Source: Trochalopteron elliotii (lineage: Eukaryota; Chordata; Aves; Passeriformes; Leiothrichidae). From it: a stretch of 64,000 nucleotides of DNA. The position numbers were made by a program, and so were the translations under genes. Under the pieces are notes generated by a model. That model saw only the letters and a program-made list of their open reading frames with translations, ran no database searches and was not told the DNA's origin. This document shows positions 1 through 11,665 of this stretch, in pieces. The DNA lies in assembly GCA_024734555.1 (NCBI GenBank), contig JANPWX010000173.1, forward strand, positions 2,049,955 through 2,113,954, in the 5' to 3' direction. Each line of letters opens with the position of its first letter. The stretch's first letter is position 1.

Positions 1-122
1 GTCTCTAAGTTGCTTGCAGGTGCTCTCCAAAAATTTGTAATGCTGAAGTAGATTTTGAAAAGTAAACCAAGGTGGATATGGTTTATGAAATTACCTGATA
101 GTGTATTTGTAAACTGTTACAG

Positions 123-320
123 GTGACAGAAGTTTCCCCTAATGTATCTAAAAGCAGTCAAGCAGAAAAAGAAACTCGTGGGCACCAGTGTTTTGAGTGT
201 AGCCAAACCTTTTATTCTGTCACCATGCTGACACACCACTGCAAAGAGGTTCACGGCAAGGAGCGAATACACGTTTGCCACATCTGCAATAAGGCCTTTA
301 AGCGGGCAACACATCTCAAG
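123..320 (+). CDS. ZNF236: ZNF236 internal coding exon (two C2H2 zinc fingers)
   Basis: This is an internal exon of zinc finger protein 236, a nuclear multi-C2H2 protein presumed to bind DNA. The intron ends in ...ctgttacag before 123 and the donor is AAG|gtattt after 320. The exon is 198 nt, 66 codons, phase 0 at both ends. After a linker ([20 protein letters not shown]) comes one full finger, CFEC-x12-H-x4-H (Cys at residues 23 and 26). A second finger then starts with CHICNKAF; its second half (…HLK|EHMQTH) lies in the next exon at 5970. The linker between them (GKERIHV) is atypical. The call rests on the fingers, the continuous frame across four exons, and the adjacency to MBP, as in other vertebrates. 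The open frame runs a little past 320, but that part is intron read-through. Confidence 0.9.
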
Positions 321-1394
321 GTATTTGGTAATAACAGTTGATTGTTCTCTTAACTCCTTTTCTTTTGGACTCTTTGTGATATTAACAAAAGGTACCTATT
401 AGCCCTTTGTCTCTGCTTTCCCTTTACAGTGTGAGAGGTGTGCATCTGAGAGAGGGAGTCTAAGTGATAATGTATGCACGGATAGAGAGGTCTCTTCTGG
501 AGCATGGAGAGGATTTTAATGCATATATTGACCACAGAGTGAAAAATGTTAATGCCTGTCATGCAAGTAGTAGTGTCAGGAAAAGACTTCAGTTACTTGA
601 TTTCCATGTGAATATCATCAGTGCTAATCCTGATTTCCAAATAATCTTTTGGTATCCCAGGAAGTTACCTGCTTTACAGTCTTACCATTTCATTTGTAGA
701 TGTTCTGTTATGTGAGTACAAATGACAGAGGAAGCGTTTGTTTTAAAATATCCTTACAGTATTGCTGTTGTCTAGTGATATTTTCTCTGTTTTCTCTAGA
801 TTATGAACAACGTAATACTTCCAAAGTCTTTTAAAAAAAAATTAGTGGTATACCTAAGTTCTTAATTGGATTATAGAGTGTTCCTGTTAGGAATATTGGG
901 CTGTACTAGACAAGTGCTTTGTTCAGGCCAGTATCTTACTTCTGAGAGATACTTAAGGGAAGTAGTTTGAAAAAGAGCTTTAAGAAAAGAGTAAACATGT
1001 TAGTTGCCCAGAATTTTACCAGCTTCCCAGAACTTACAGCAAGAAATTTTTGGAGCCATAGGCAATGTATTTATATTCATTTATATTATCTTTATATTTA
1101 TATTAGCTTTTAGGAGAGCTCTTCAATAGATTTCTTTTCACTTTGATATTATATTTTAATGAAATATATTCTTTTTGTGAAGTTCACCTCCTTGGAGTGA
1201 TCATGTTTGTCAACTAAACTATTGGAAACTGTAATGAAATGTGTTTTATGATAAAACTTCTGAGTTAGAAGAAATTTTCCAGGAAAAAAACCAAAAGAGT
1301 CTTGATATTTGTTTTCCCTAAGTAATGATGACAGACTCTAAAAATCAGTCTCTCTTCAGTTTATTTTCTTAGAACTGGACCCAGGTTAAAGATA

Positions 1395-3530
1395 TGACAA
1401 GCTAACTTCCTACCCTAGTATGTCCCTCAGATTATTATCCATAACTGCTTTTTCAGTAGGGCAGCAATTGACGTTGCAGTAAGAAGTTCAGGGGCAGTCA
1501 TAAGAGACTTCAGGGCCTTGGGACATGTTGTTAAGGGATCAGAAGCACAAGTAATCTTCTCCTCTATCCTTCCAGTTGCAGGGAGTGGTGTAGGAAGAGG
1601 CAGGAAGAGCTGGCAGATCAATAACTGTCTCTGAGACTGGCATCACCAGCAGAATTTTTAGATGGAAGATGTTTTAGATCATGGATTGGTCTACACAACA
1701 GCAGGCCTGCTGCAGATGGGTTACACTTGTCTCAAAGAGGGAAAAAGATCTTTGCTGAGGAGTTAGCAGGGCTTGTTGAGAGAGATCATGTAAACTAGAT
1801 TTGTAGGGAGGAAGGGATAAAACCAGACTTGCTGGAGATGAGCTTGAGGCCAGCACACCAATGTTTGAGGGTTTGTGTGCCAGCGAGGCCCTACAAGCTC
1901 TACCCCAATGTGCTGAGTACGCTGAAGTGCATTTGAAATGTCCCTGTGCTGGTGCTGCAGCACCATAGCCATCTCAGTGGAGGTAGGGGAAGTGGTCAGT
2001 GATCTGCTACACCACTTAGACATGCACAAGTTGTCTATATGACTGGATGGATTCCACCCGGGGGTACCAAGGGACCTGTCAGAAGGGCTTGCCAAGCCGC
2101 TTTCAGTCATTTATGGTTGATGGTTCACAGTGCTGTCTAACCAGGGAGGTCCCAGTTGACTGGATCTTAGCACCTGTGATGCCCATCTACAAGGGCTGGA
2201 AGTAGGATCTGAGAAACTACAGGCCTTTCAGCCTGATCTCAGTACCAGGAAAGGTTATGGAGCAGCTCATCTTAAGCACCATCATGTGGCACATGCAGGA
2301 CAGCCAGGAAATCAGGCATAGTCAGTATGGGTTCATGAAAAGCAGATCCTGCTTGACTAACATGATTTCCTGTGACAAAGTGACTTGCTTAGTGAAGGAG
2401 GGAAAGGCTGTGTGGATGTTGTCTACCTGGACTTCAGCAAAGCCCCCCACAGCATTCTCCTGGAGAAACTGACCAACATGGCTTGGATGGGTTCACTGTT
2501 TGCTGGGAAAAATTTGGCTTTATGTCCAGGTTCAGAGAATGGTGGTGAATGGAATTACATCCAGCTCATGGCTGGTCACAAGTGGTGTTCCCCAGGGCTC
2601 AGTACTGGGATCAGTCCTATTTAATATCTTTATTAATGATCTGGACAAGAGGATCAAGTGCACTGTCAGTCATTTTGCAGACAACACCAAGTTGGGCAGG
2701 AGTGTTGCTCTGCTGGAGGGCAGGAAGGCTCTGCAGAGGGATCTGGACAGGCTGGATCAATGGGTTGGGGCCAATTGTGTGAGGTTCAACAAGGCCAAGT
2801 GCCAAGTCCTGCCCTTGGGTCACAACAACCCCAGGCAGTGCTATGGGCTGGGGGCAGAGTGGCTGGAGAGCTGCTGGTGGAAAAGGACCTGGGGGTGCTG
2901 ATTGACAGTGGCTGAACATGAGCCAGTGTGTGCCCAGGTGGCCAAGGAGGCCAGTGGTGACCTGGCCTGGATCAGCAAGAGTGTGGCCACCAGGAGCAGG
3001 GCAGTGACTATCCCTCTCAACTTTGTGCTGCAAGGCTGCACCTCAAATCCTGTGTTCACTTTTGGACCCTCAGTTCAAGAAGGACATTGAGGATCTGGAG
3101 TGTGTCCACAGAAGGGCAGTGGAGCTGGTGAAAGGTGTGGAGCACAAGTCTTAGGAGGAGCAGTTGAGCGAAGCTGGGGTTGTTTTAGCCTGGAGAAAAG
3201 GAGCCCAGGGGTCACTTAACACTCTGCAACTACCTGAAAGGAGGTTGTGGCCTCTTCTGCTGGGTAATGAACAATAGGACAAGAGGAAATTACCTCAGTT
3301 ATGTTAGGGAAGGTTTAGATTGCAAATTAGGGGAAATTTCTTCACTGAAAGTCTTGTCAGGCACTGGCACAGCCTGTAAAGGGAAGTTGTCGAGTCACCA
3401 ACTCTGACGTTATTTAGAAGACGTGTAGATGGGGCACTATGGACAGTGTCTAAGCAGGCATAGTTTAGTGGTGACTTGTCAGTGCTGGTTAATGGTTTGC
3501 TTTGATCTTAAAGGTCTTATAGCACAGTTT
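1395..3530 (+). mobile_element. CR1 LINE, internally deleted and inactive
   Basis: Chicken-repeat-1 non-LTR retrotransposon in the same orientation as ZNF236. The stretch 2500–2900 reads as CR1 reverse transcriptase: [20 protein letters not shown], then [10 protein letters not shown], then [12 protein letters not shown]. The canonical catalytic FADD is FADN here (AAC at 2683–2685), so the active site is lost. The frame is broken repeatedly by stops and shifts on either side. Upstream, about 1700–1945 resembles the region before the CR1 endonuclease. At roughly 1945–1985 it jumps to sequence just ahead of the RT fingers (GW/DGFHPGV-like, about 2045), so most of the endonuclease domain is missing. 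From about 3090 to 3530 it follows the CR1 3' region, ending in degraded sequence rather than a clean ATTCTRTG repeat. Boundaries are approximate by about 50 bases; the 5' boundary is the less certain. Confidence 0.85.
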
Positions 3531-3930
3531 CATTTATCATCAGTTCCACTGGACCATCATGTACTAAACCAAATTCCACCCCTCATCTGACTCTTTTCTT
3601 TATCAGTGTGTTAATAGCAGCTTCAGCTGTGAGCAGCCTTTAACAGCAAATTCAAAAATAAATATTGGGGTTTGGCTTAGGATTTTGGGAAGAGTTTAGT
3701 GATCCGTTACTCATGGTCTACATTTTATACTGATAGAATTCTGGAGATCACCAAAAATATTAAGGGCACTACCAAATTTCAGACTTTTCAGAAAAATCCA
3801 GTAAGAGGTAAGGGTATCAGTGCTTAGATGCCAGTACTTAACTGTATGTGGTTTTTCCAAATATGTCAGTACCAGCAGTTTCACAATTATCCACAAGAAA
3901 ATCTTCTTTAGAGATCATGTACAAACACCT

Positions 3931-3949
3931 CCCCCACCCACCCCACCCC
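3931..3949 (-). other. Putative G-quadruplex motif
   Basis: The minus strand reads GGGGTGGGGTGGGTGGGGG: four G-runs separated by single T loops, which fits the tightest class of G-quadruplex consensus. It lies on the template strand of a ZNF236 intron, so the transcript would carry the C-rich complement. Folding is inferred, not shown. Confidence 0.6.
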
Positions 3950-5969
3950 GAGTGTTAAGGCTTTTCAGTCCTGTGACTTCAGTTCCCCTTCTGATGTGGG
4001 CTACTGCCCTGTTTTACAGCTTCAGAGAGGAGAATTTTAAAACATGCACAGTGACTAAACTGTCCAATTTCATATGAATATCTAGTGGAACTATCTGGAA
4101 GTTGACTGTTGATAGTAAATAAGGCACAGACATGATTCCAAGATGAAAGGAAAAAGGTCTTATCTTATTAAAACAGTGGAATGAAATAAACTTTTTATTG
4201 CCACACTTTCAGAGATGGTTACAGTTAATGTTTCAGGAGTGATGGGGTATAAGAGTGGCAAACTAATGCATGGGCCATTTCAAAGATGGTTTCCTGGACT
4301 TGCTTTCTGATTAGATAATGCTTATTTGTTACCCCAAGATAATTGCTCGCTGAAGAATATAGGAATTACACAAATAAAGTTGTAAAACATCACATGAACA
4401 ATCAGTGAAATACTGTGTCTATAAAGAGATGATTGCACTTCAGAATGTTGCATTTTCATGAACTATTTTCAAAAATATATTTATTTTACAGGAAAAGTAT
4501 AAAAGGTTCACAGATCAGTGGAACAGAATTGCATCACAAACTGTTTCTTCAGAGAAAGTTGACAGAAAGTTTTACAGGGCTATCTGGATGTTACGTTGTT
4601 TGCTTTCAAGTAGAAGATGGGGTGGGGATTGTTGGGATTTGGAGGTTTGATTTTGTTTGTTTTTTTGTTTGGGTTTTGTGATGGAAGAAAGAAGCAACCG
4701 GCTTCAGATAATTTTTCTGAAGTAGGTCATAGTATGCTTCCACCATTTCAATGCTTGAGGGGGTAAATAAAAAGATAAAACCAAAAGATTTTGTTTATTT
4801 CCACCATAAGCAAGGGTTTAGAGATATCTGATTTTTTCAGAAGACCTTATATTATTTCCCTATAATACTCTATTATTATAATTACTGTGATAATAATATT
4901 CTTCTGTGTAACTGTCTCGCTGATTTTCCAGTGTAAACAAACTCTGCAGACACAGTTTGCTTCAGTTCGTGGAGTGAGGAATAGGACTTCATAGACATCA
5001 AGAAGGCTTATTGTTTAGGTATAGTAAAGACTAATTAATAGTTTAGTCTGTAATCAAATAGACTAGAAAAGAATATCCACACACATTTTAGAAAGTGGAT
5101 AAGTATTTCCACTATTTCAGTACTATTTACAGACAGTTCTTGAGTAGATTTTTTTAGATATATATATTTATTTTCTTTTGTAATTTGAATTTTATATTGG
5201 TATTAATAAATAAATTAAAATGAAAAAAAAAATAGATAACATAAGATACTGTTCTAAGTTTGAAAAACATCTGGGCCCGGCATCAGTGTATTAAAAACAC
5301 TGGAATTATAACTGTTATTGATGCTTTGTCATGAAGATAAAACATCCTGCTGTCTTACCATTAAGAACCTTAGTGATTTTATTTTCTGGTGATTTTTTTC
5401 AAATAAGAGTCCATTGTGAAGTGGTTTTGTTTGCATCTTGCCATTGTGCAGCTGTGTGTGTGTATGTTGTGATAGTTGCCTCTTTGAAGCCTGTACAGTT
5501 TGACAGTGTTACCAGTTCAGGTGCTGAGGAATACCCACATGTCAGACAAGGAGGGAGATGGATCCTGTAGAAGAGAGGGGGAAAATATCCTATGTTAGCT
5601 TACAGTACACAATTATCAAAATACCATTTTGTAGGTGAACAGAGCATTTAAAGAACTCTGGTTTAGTATTTTATTTTGCTTCAGATAATTAATAAAGGGA
5701 CTAATGTCTGCCAGTAAAGTAAGTCATACAGTTATTGACGGAGCTTTACAGAAGTGTAAAGATACTGATGGTTAGAGAGAGTTGAAATGCAAGAATAATC
5801 TCTCATTTAAAAGAAAAAAAAACAATGGAGGCCTCCATTTTCTTCCAGTTTGTCTGCTGATGACTAAGATCCTCTGCTTTTGTCTTCAAAGTGTGAATAT
5901 ATTTTTATTCAGTTAAGTACTGAAGTCTTTTTAAATGGTCTGAATTTTTTTTTTCCTATGCTGGCTTAG

Positions 5970-6099
5970 GAACACATGCAAACCCATCAGGGTGGACCTT
6001 CACTGAGTTCCCAGAAGCCTAGAGTGTTTAAGTGTGATACTTGTGAAAAAGCTTTCGCTAAGCCAAGTCAGCTGGAGAGACACAGTCGCATCCACACAG
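5970..6099 (+). CDS. ZNF236: ZNF236 internal coding exon
   Basis: Acceptor ctggcttag|GAACACATG and donor ACACAG|gtgaca. The exon is 130 nt, entering in phase 0 and leaving one base into the Gly codon of a finger linker. It first completes the finger begun in the previous exon (…HLK|EHMQTH). A spacer follows ([13 protein letters not shown]), then one full finger, [23 protein letters not shown] (C-x2-C-x12-H-x3-H in pattern). The split Gly codon belongs to a classic HTGER linker finished by the exon at 8946. That continuity supports the splice assignment and shows no coding exon is missing between them. Too short and ATG-poor to appear as a stand-alone open frame. Confidence 0.92.
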
Positions 6100-8945
6100 G
6101 TGACACCAGAAATTATTTTTATCTTGAGAGGTTTTCTTAGGAATATCTGGGTGTTATGTTTGGAGCCCTTGCTTATGTTTTCAGCTAACTGCTTTTAAAT
6201 ATCAACTTAAGCTTAAAAAAACAAGTAAATTTCTTACCTCAAATGTTTGGAAATTAAAAGGAGGAACAGCAAACTCGAAAACATATGTGATTCTCTAAGC
6301 TGATCTATATTTTGGGACTGGCAGTACTGCAGTGATAATGTGAGTGCATGAGATTGTGTCTGAAGGTTTGTCAGCCTTTGAAACAGCTTAATAAAAGTAT
6401 ATTTTAAAGCATTGTTTGAAGTGATTTAAGGACACTGGTCATAATCATCCTCAAGCATATAGAACAATGTGCAAATGAGGGGGTGTGCTCAGTGATGTTA
6501 AGCAAAGGATGGGCTTGGCTGCCGATATTGACTACTGTATGCAGTGCTTCATTGTCACTGAGCTACTTGCACAGCTCATCTGTTTCTAATGCCAGTGCTT
6601 TTAATTTGTTGTGTTGCTTTCCACATACTCCACTTCTGTTATTTTCTTCAACAGCTAATCTATAAAAAGTCCATACTGACTTCTCCTAGGGAGCCCTCAT
6701 TTTCTGTGATGTAAGTGCTTTTCAGGTTGCAGCTTCTGCTCTGCTATAAGGTGAAAGCTGTACACAGGTTGACAGCTGCCCTCCCTGTCACCTTCTGTGC
6801 CTGACAAACATTCTTCGAAAGAGCATGAGTTCTAAATATAAGAGTCAGTTCTCTGAAACGAGTTCTTTCTTTTCCCTACCACTGCTACCAATGAAGAGCT
6901 GTCATGGCTGCTAAACTTAAAGAGGACAGGGGAAAGTTATCTGTGTTGCTACTAAGCTGGAGGCGACCAGTCAATTTGGCTGGATGTGCTGTAGAATAAG
7001 AAGATTCCCTCAAAAGGGTGACTCTCTCTTGGAGTGAGTCAACCAGAGCTTTCTCTTTCCCCAGCATCAAGCTGTTTTGTGGTTACTGTATTAGAAAAGA
7101 ACATTCTGGTTCTACTGTGGGTAGGAAAAGAGAAGCAGTAGTTAAAATCCAAGGAGATTAAAATACCATCAGTAATTTGCTTTTTGCAGAACTGACTTAA
7201 CACAGACTTTTGAAAAAGTTACTGTCTCCTAGTTTTAGGGTTCCACAAAATATGCAGGAAGCAGGAAAGACTACCAGTTATTGTTTTCTGTGCTTAGTTT
7301 CATTTCATGCAGCTGCCCATTGTTATAGGCACAGAGCAGTTCAGGGAGGCTGAGAACAAAGCAGAGTCCCTTTATTGATCTGTTTCTCATAAATTTTCAC
7401 CATCATAGGAAGAGTTCTTTCTGTTTTGGAATGACTTGTAACTCACTCAGTAAATCCTTAGATATTTTTGAGTTTCTTGTACTAGGGGACTTATGTGCTA
7501 GACTGTAACAGACCTTGGTAAATTCATATTTATTTTTTTGTTTCAGCAATGTCATGCAACAGTAAGTCAATCCATATGATTGTAATTATTTCAGAAGAGA
7601 ATGTTGTTTCAGAAATCACTTGAGACCAAAACAATGAAAATGTGCTGCACGGAAGTATTTTGGTGGATGCACTTACATGAACTATGATAGGAAAGGTTAA
7701 TCTAAATCTAAACTGACTTGTTTCCATAAAGTTATGGTCTTTGTCTGTGATAGTGTTTGTGATTTTATCTTGACTAAACATTTTTAACCAATTCTAATGG
7801 GTAACATCTACTGAATCAATGGCCAGAAGGAAAACCCATTATTTCTCTGAATATCTCTAAATATCTGGTTATTTAGTATTTATCAGTGAAGAGTGGTTTC
7901 CTGAAATGATGAAATTAGAGGGAAGCAGTTGCTTCCAGTTCTACCAAAAACAGTGTGGTAATCCATTGCACCAAAAAGTCTGTTCACCTTCACTGAATTA
8001 AAAAAATGGAATCAAAAGGAATCTTGGGGAAGCCTAGATTTCTCTTCAAACTAGTGAAAAAGTTGTTAACAAAAATAGAAAATTCATGTGCTTTAAAGGA
8101 CCTTCTGTTGATAGTCTGAGGAGTTGAATTTGGCATGCAGGTGGGGACACCAACATGCAGGTAATGAACAGAGAGACATACTGGTCCTGTAAGGAAGAAC
8201 TTGGAGGTGTTTTTACTCCTGCTTGTGCTTCATTGTGTTAATAACAAGGAGTATCTTAGTGCTTTTAGAAGTCCTTAATGACATACAATGTGTTTATGTC
8301 AGATGTAGTGTTGAGTGTTGAAGCAAAAGTCTGGTTTTGCAAAGTAGGTATTTTTAAATTTTAAAATATTTTTAAGTTAATATGTTCCTGTATTTATAGT
8401 TAGAAATCAGTAGTATTCTGGCAGAATTGGAACAATAAGCCTCTTCTGGTGAGATGTGGGAATCACTAGTTGCTGTTGGCATAGGAGGCCACGAGTCCCA
8501 TGTAGCGTTACCAGGACACTTTTTTTGTTAACACATTTGACTTTTTAGTTTCTTAAAGGCACCAACTTTGTTAATTCTAGTACATTGCTTTATCTGCACT
8601 AGTCTGCATGATGTAAAAAGGTGATGGTTTCCTTGAGTACAGAAAAGTCAAATTGGTAAATTGATTTTTTTTGTACCTCTCTTAAATAACTTGCCTAGAT
8701 GACAAATTGGATAAGAAAGATAGTATCAGTGATTTAGTACCTATGTAACTATTCTGGCATTTAATTTGAGAGTTTTTGCTGACAACTTTTGCTGACAAGC
8801 TATTGCACTGTTTGGAGAAAGTTTCAAGGAAAGTGATGATGTCTATTTCATTTCTAGATCATCTTGATAGTTTTTATTGAATTCCAAACTGTATTTCAAC
8901 CTTAAAAGGAAAAATTATGAAATATGTTTTTTCTTTCTTATAAAG
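6100..8945 (+). other. ZNF236: ZNF236 intron
   Basis: Phase-1 intron between the exons at 5970 and 8946. Mostly AT-rich unique sequence. The only structure I noticed is a 13-base perfect tandem duplication (TTTTGCTGACAAC) at 8774–8798. No exon or transposon recognised. Confidence 0.85.
8774..8798. repeat. 13-base tandem duplication
   Basis: TTTTGCTGACAAC is followed directly by TTTTGCTGACAA. It is a two-copy micro-duplication in a ZNF236 intron about 150 bases upstream of the next exon's acceptor. Probably replication slippage. Confidence 0.7.
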
Positions 8946-9122
8946 GGGAACGGCCATTTCAGTGTACACTGTGTGAAAAGGCATTTAACCAGAAGAGTGC
9001 TCTTAAAGTCCACATGAAAAGGCACACAGGAGAGAAACCTTATAAATGTGATTATTGTGCAATGGGATTTACACAGAAAAGCAATATGAAACTGCATATG
9101 AAACGGGCTCATGGTTACACTG
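8946..9122 (+). CDS. ZNF236: ZNF236 internal coding exon (last two zinc fingers)
   Basis: Acceptor ctttcttataaag|GGGAACGG and donor CACTG|gtacgt. The exon is 177 nt, entering and leaving in phase 1. It encodes two complete C2H2 fingers joined by canonical linkers. The first is [23 protein letters not shown], then TGEKP. The second is [24 protein letters not shown], with H-x4-H spacing. The leading Gly-Glu-Arg-Pro finishes the HTGERP linker started in the exon at 5970. These are the C-terminal fingers of the protein; the tail exon follows at 9548. The apparent ATG start at 8924 is intronic. Confidence 0.93.
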
Positions 9123-9547
9123 GTACGTAGCGTGGTGGTAATACTGCTGAGGGCAGGAATCCATATGTTTTGTTAGGAGAGCACAGAGCACTTCCCTTAA
9201 GTTGTTGAGGAATCAAGCACTAATAGCCAAAGACCCCAGTTGGTGAGCTAATGTTGCACATACAAGCCAAAAATCAGGTTGAAACAGCAATTTGTTGTTT
9301 TTCTTGGTTCCTTGTTTTTTATGTGGACCCCTGTGTACAGAAATAGAGAGTTGAGAAATTATTCCAGGAAAGCAATATATTAGATTTTTTTTTTGATTTT
9401 TTCCAAGACCATCTAATGAATTTACAGTATCTGAAGTAATTGTATAATACTGTTCCCATCATTATTCCTTTATTCCCAAGTGCTATATTTGCATTTTTTC
9501 TCACACCAAGTCATACTCACTTTCCTTTTTCTCTTGTACCTTGGTAG
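9123..9547 (+). other. ZNF236: ZNF236 last intron
   Basis: A 425-base intron, gtacgt…ttggtag, with a pyrimidine-rich run (tttcctttttctcttg) before the acceptor. No other feature seen. Confidence 0.85.
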
Positions 9548-9675
9548 GTCCTGTACAAGAGCCTGCGAGTCACCAAGAACAAGAAGGAGAAGACATTAGT
9601 CATGCTCTGAATTTAGAAGAAGTGGTACAAGAATCTTCAAATGAATGGCAAAGTATAGGCAATGTTTTTCGATAA
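9548..9675 (+). CDS. ZNF236: ZNF236 terminal coding exon (C-terminal tail, stop)
   Basis: Acceptor ctcttgtaccttggtag|GTCCTG. The first two bases complete the Gly codon left open at 9122. Then 41 codons follow and a TAA stop at 9673–9675. The tail is acidic and without fingers: it begins PVQEPASHQEQEGED and ends SNEWQSIGNVFR, with LNLEEVVQESS in the middle. I take it to be the conserved ZNF236 C-terminus, from context and general resemblance rather than a database match. This piece has no in-frame ATG of useful length, so it is easy to miss without the splice join. Confidence 0.88.
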
Positions 9676-9958
9676 CACCTTGAAATTTGAAAATTAAAAA
9701 TGTTTCTGGCACTCGGACTTTACTTTAACTGAAGTTAAAGCTTCAACCATTGAAGATACTAACAATAGAATGATAAATTAGAGATTTTTTAAATTATTTG
9801 CAGAAGTTACCTGAAAGATGAATTCCTGTTTTGTAAACTTGTAGAAGAATATTGGGAAAACTTCATTTAATCTGTGCTAAGTTGTCTGTGAATCAATGAA
9901 CTCAGGTAATAATGTATACAGTTTCATCTTTGAATTCACAGCCAGTATATCTATTTAA

Positions 9959-9964
9959 AAATAA
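9959..9964 (+). terminator. ZNF236: Candidate ZNF236 polyadenylation signal (proximal 1)
   Basis: Canonical AATAAA about 285 bases after the stop codon, in an AT-rich context without a strong downstream GT-rich element. Confidence 0.35.
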
Positions 9965-10238
9965 ACTGGAACTTTGTATCAGAATAGAATGATTCCCATT
10001 TTTAATGGAGATGAAGAATAACTTCACAGGAAAATCATGAAACTGTCAGTCACCTATTTTTTTAATGCATTTAAAGAAATAATTGAGATTGGAAAGTAAG
10101 TGTTGCAGTCGATGATGCATGCAGTATAAAATAGTGGAGTTTTGCCCTTGTTTTTTTTTTCTTACAAAGCACAGGAAAAAGCTGTATTTCTTTTGAAAGC
10201 TTTCTTTTTTAGTGCATTTTGAGAACTTGTTGGAAAAA

Positions 10239-10244
10239 AATAAA
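10239..10244 (+). terminator. ZNF236: Candidate ZNF236 polyadenylation signal (proximal 2)
   Basis: Canonical AATAAA within aaaaaaataaaatactg, about 565 bases after the stop. Confidence 0.4.
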
Positions 10245-10841
10245 ATACTGCGAGCTCATGGCTTTTCTTGAGTTAAACTCTTGAGAGGGAGCCTGTTCGT
10301 TTTCATTCCAACCACAGAGGCAGATATATGTTAGTTTTTATAGTAAAAGTCTTGAAGTTTTGGACTTGGCAGTAATTACTTAAAAAGAATCCAAATGAGA
10401 AACGGTTCCAGTAAAAACCTCTGTTGCTGTTTGCTGTACTGGGTCAGCAGGTCCATATCTTAGTATCTGTGGAAAACAGCCATATACTAAATCTGTGAGG
10501 TGAACAAGTTCAATTTTGTGGTAGCAGTGAGAAAGTTAGATGCACACTAGGTCACCTATACTATACGATGTTTCCCAGTGCTGTAAACAGTTATCATTTT
10601 GAATCTGTAAATTCCTTATTATTTTCTTTGTGGATTTTGGAAATATGTTACATTTAGTTGTTGTTTAAGTCATTGTTTCAGCAAAACTACCTAGCTGACT
10701 GATATTGCTTTTGAAGGTGCCACTTGTTAAGTATATTCATAGCAAAGAAACACTGGAGTAAAAGCATAGTTGTCTTTTAGACATTCCAAAGACAGAAGCT
10801 GTTTCCTTATTTTTGCCTTGTTCTTTTGAATTTTATTTATA

Positions 10842-10897
10842 TTACATATATATAGATATATATATATGTGTGCTTATATATGTATATATAAATATTT
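10842..10897. repeat. TA/TATG-rich microsatellite
   Basis: Imperfect alternating tacatatatatagatatatatat followed by gtgtgc and tatatatgtatatata. Low-complexity dinucleotide repeat. Confidence 0.75.
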
Positions 10898-11484
10898 AAA
10901 GTTTATGAGCCTCTGTGTGGCCGGTCAGTATATTTTGTAAATACTAATCCCAGTTGCAAGGAGTTCATCTGTTCAGTTGCCACGAGTACTTCTAGATCAG
11001 TGGTGGATATGTTAATTTACTTTCTAAAAGATAATTGTTTTCAGATCCAAAAAGCCCTTTTCTGTAAATATTGTCTATACTCTGTCTATGATACAAACTA
11101 GTTATTTCAGATCGATGAAGCAAGAAATGGCTGTTGGTTTTGATAGGGCATCTCTTTAATTCTTTTGTTAACTGTTCAGCATATGTATATAAGTAATATA
11201 GTTGGTGACATGAAAATAACACTTTTGTTATGTGGAATATTTAATTGAAAAACATGCTAAATAATACTACTTTTTTCCAAATTCTGTTTCGTGTATTTTT
11301 TAAGCATATGATTCTGGATTCTAGAAGATTGAAAAAGCTCTGCTTACAGAAGTGCGTGTTTGAATATTAGATGTAAAGAATCAAGTCCTTCCAGCAGTGC
11401 CTTCCCTTCCAGGCAGCCTGTGAGTGTTTCAGCTGTTGAAGAAAGACATTATATTTTACAGTTGTCTGGCCTCATGGCATAGCA

Positions 11485-11509
11485 CACTGTTTATCTGTAA
11501 TAAACAGTG
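11485..11509 (+). other. Perfect hairpin enclosing an AATAAA
   Basis: CACTGTTTAT (11485–11494), loop CTGTA, ATAAACAGTG (11500–11509): a 10-bp perfect stem with a 5-nt loop. The AATAAA at 11499–11504 lies mostly in the 3' arm. Confidence 0.6.
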
Positions 11510-11589
11510 CAGATAAAAAGAGCAAAATATGCTGTGTTGCATATACCATATATGAACTTTTTCCCCTCTTATTTCAGGGAATACTGTAT

Positions 11590-11665
11590 TAATGCACAGA
11601 GGTCTTGCAACTAGGTGATCTTCAAAGTCCCTTCCAACCCAGACCATTTAATGATTCTGTGATAC
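11590..11665 (+). mobile_element. CR1 LINE 3'-end fragment
   Basis: Sequence CTAGGTGATCTTCAAAGTCC, then CTTCCAACCCAGACCATTTA, ending ATGATTCTGTGAT, is the typical 3' terminus of avian CR1 with the ATTCTRTG-type end. A severely 5'-truncated copy. Confidence 0.85.

Larger units (their letters stand above)
321..5969 (+). other. ZNF236: ZNF236 intron
   Basis: Intron between the exons at 123–320 and 5970–6099, with donor AAG|gtattt and acceptor ctggcttag|GAA. It holds a CR1 element (about 1395–3530) and a G-rich motif on the minus strand (3931–3949). The remainder is AT-rich unique-looking sequence in which I see no further exon. Short open frames here (for example 464–715) have no zinc-finger or other recognisable pattern and no splice context. 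Confidence 0.85.
9676..10260 (+). other. ZNF236: ZNF236 3'UTR, proximal form
   Basis: AT-rich non-coding sequence directly after the TAA. AATAAA hexamers at 9959–9964 and 10239–10244 would give a short 3'UTR of about 300–580 nt. Further AATAAA signals at 11499, 11789 and 12892 allow a longer form of up to about 3.2 kb. Sequence alone cannot say which is used. Confidence 0.5.

Noticed and set aside
464..715. 83-codon open frame just after the first ZNF236 exon
   Set aside because: Lies in an intron, has no Cys/His finger pattern, and the flanking exons already join in frame without it.
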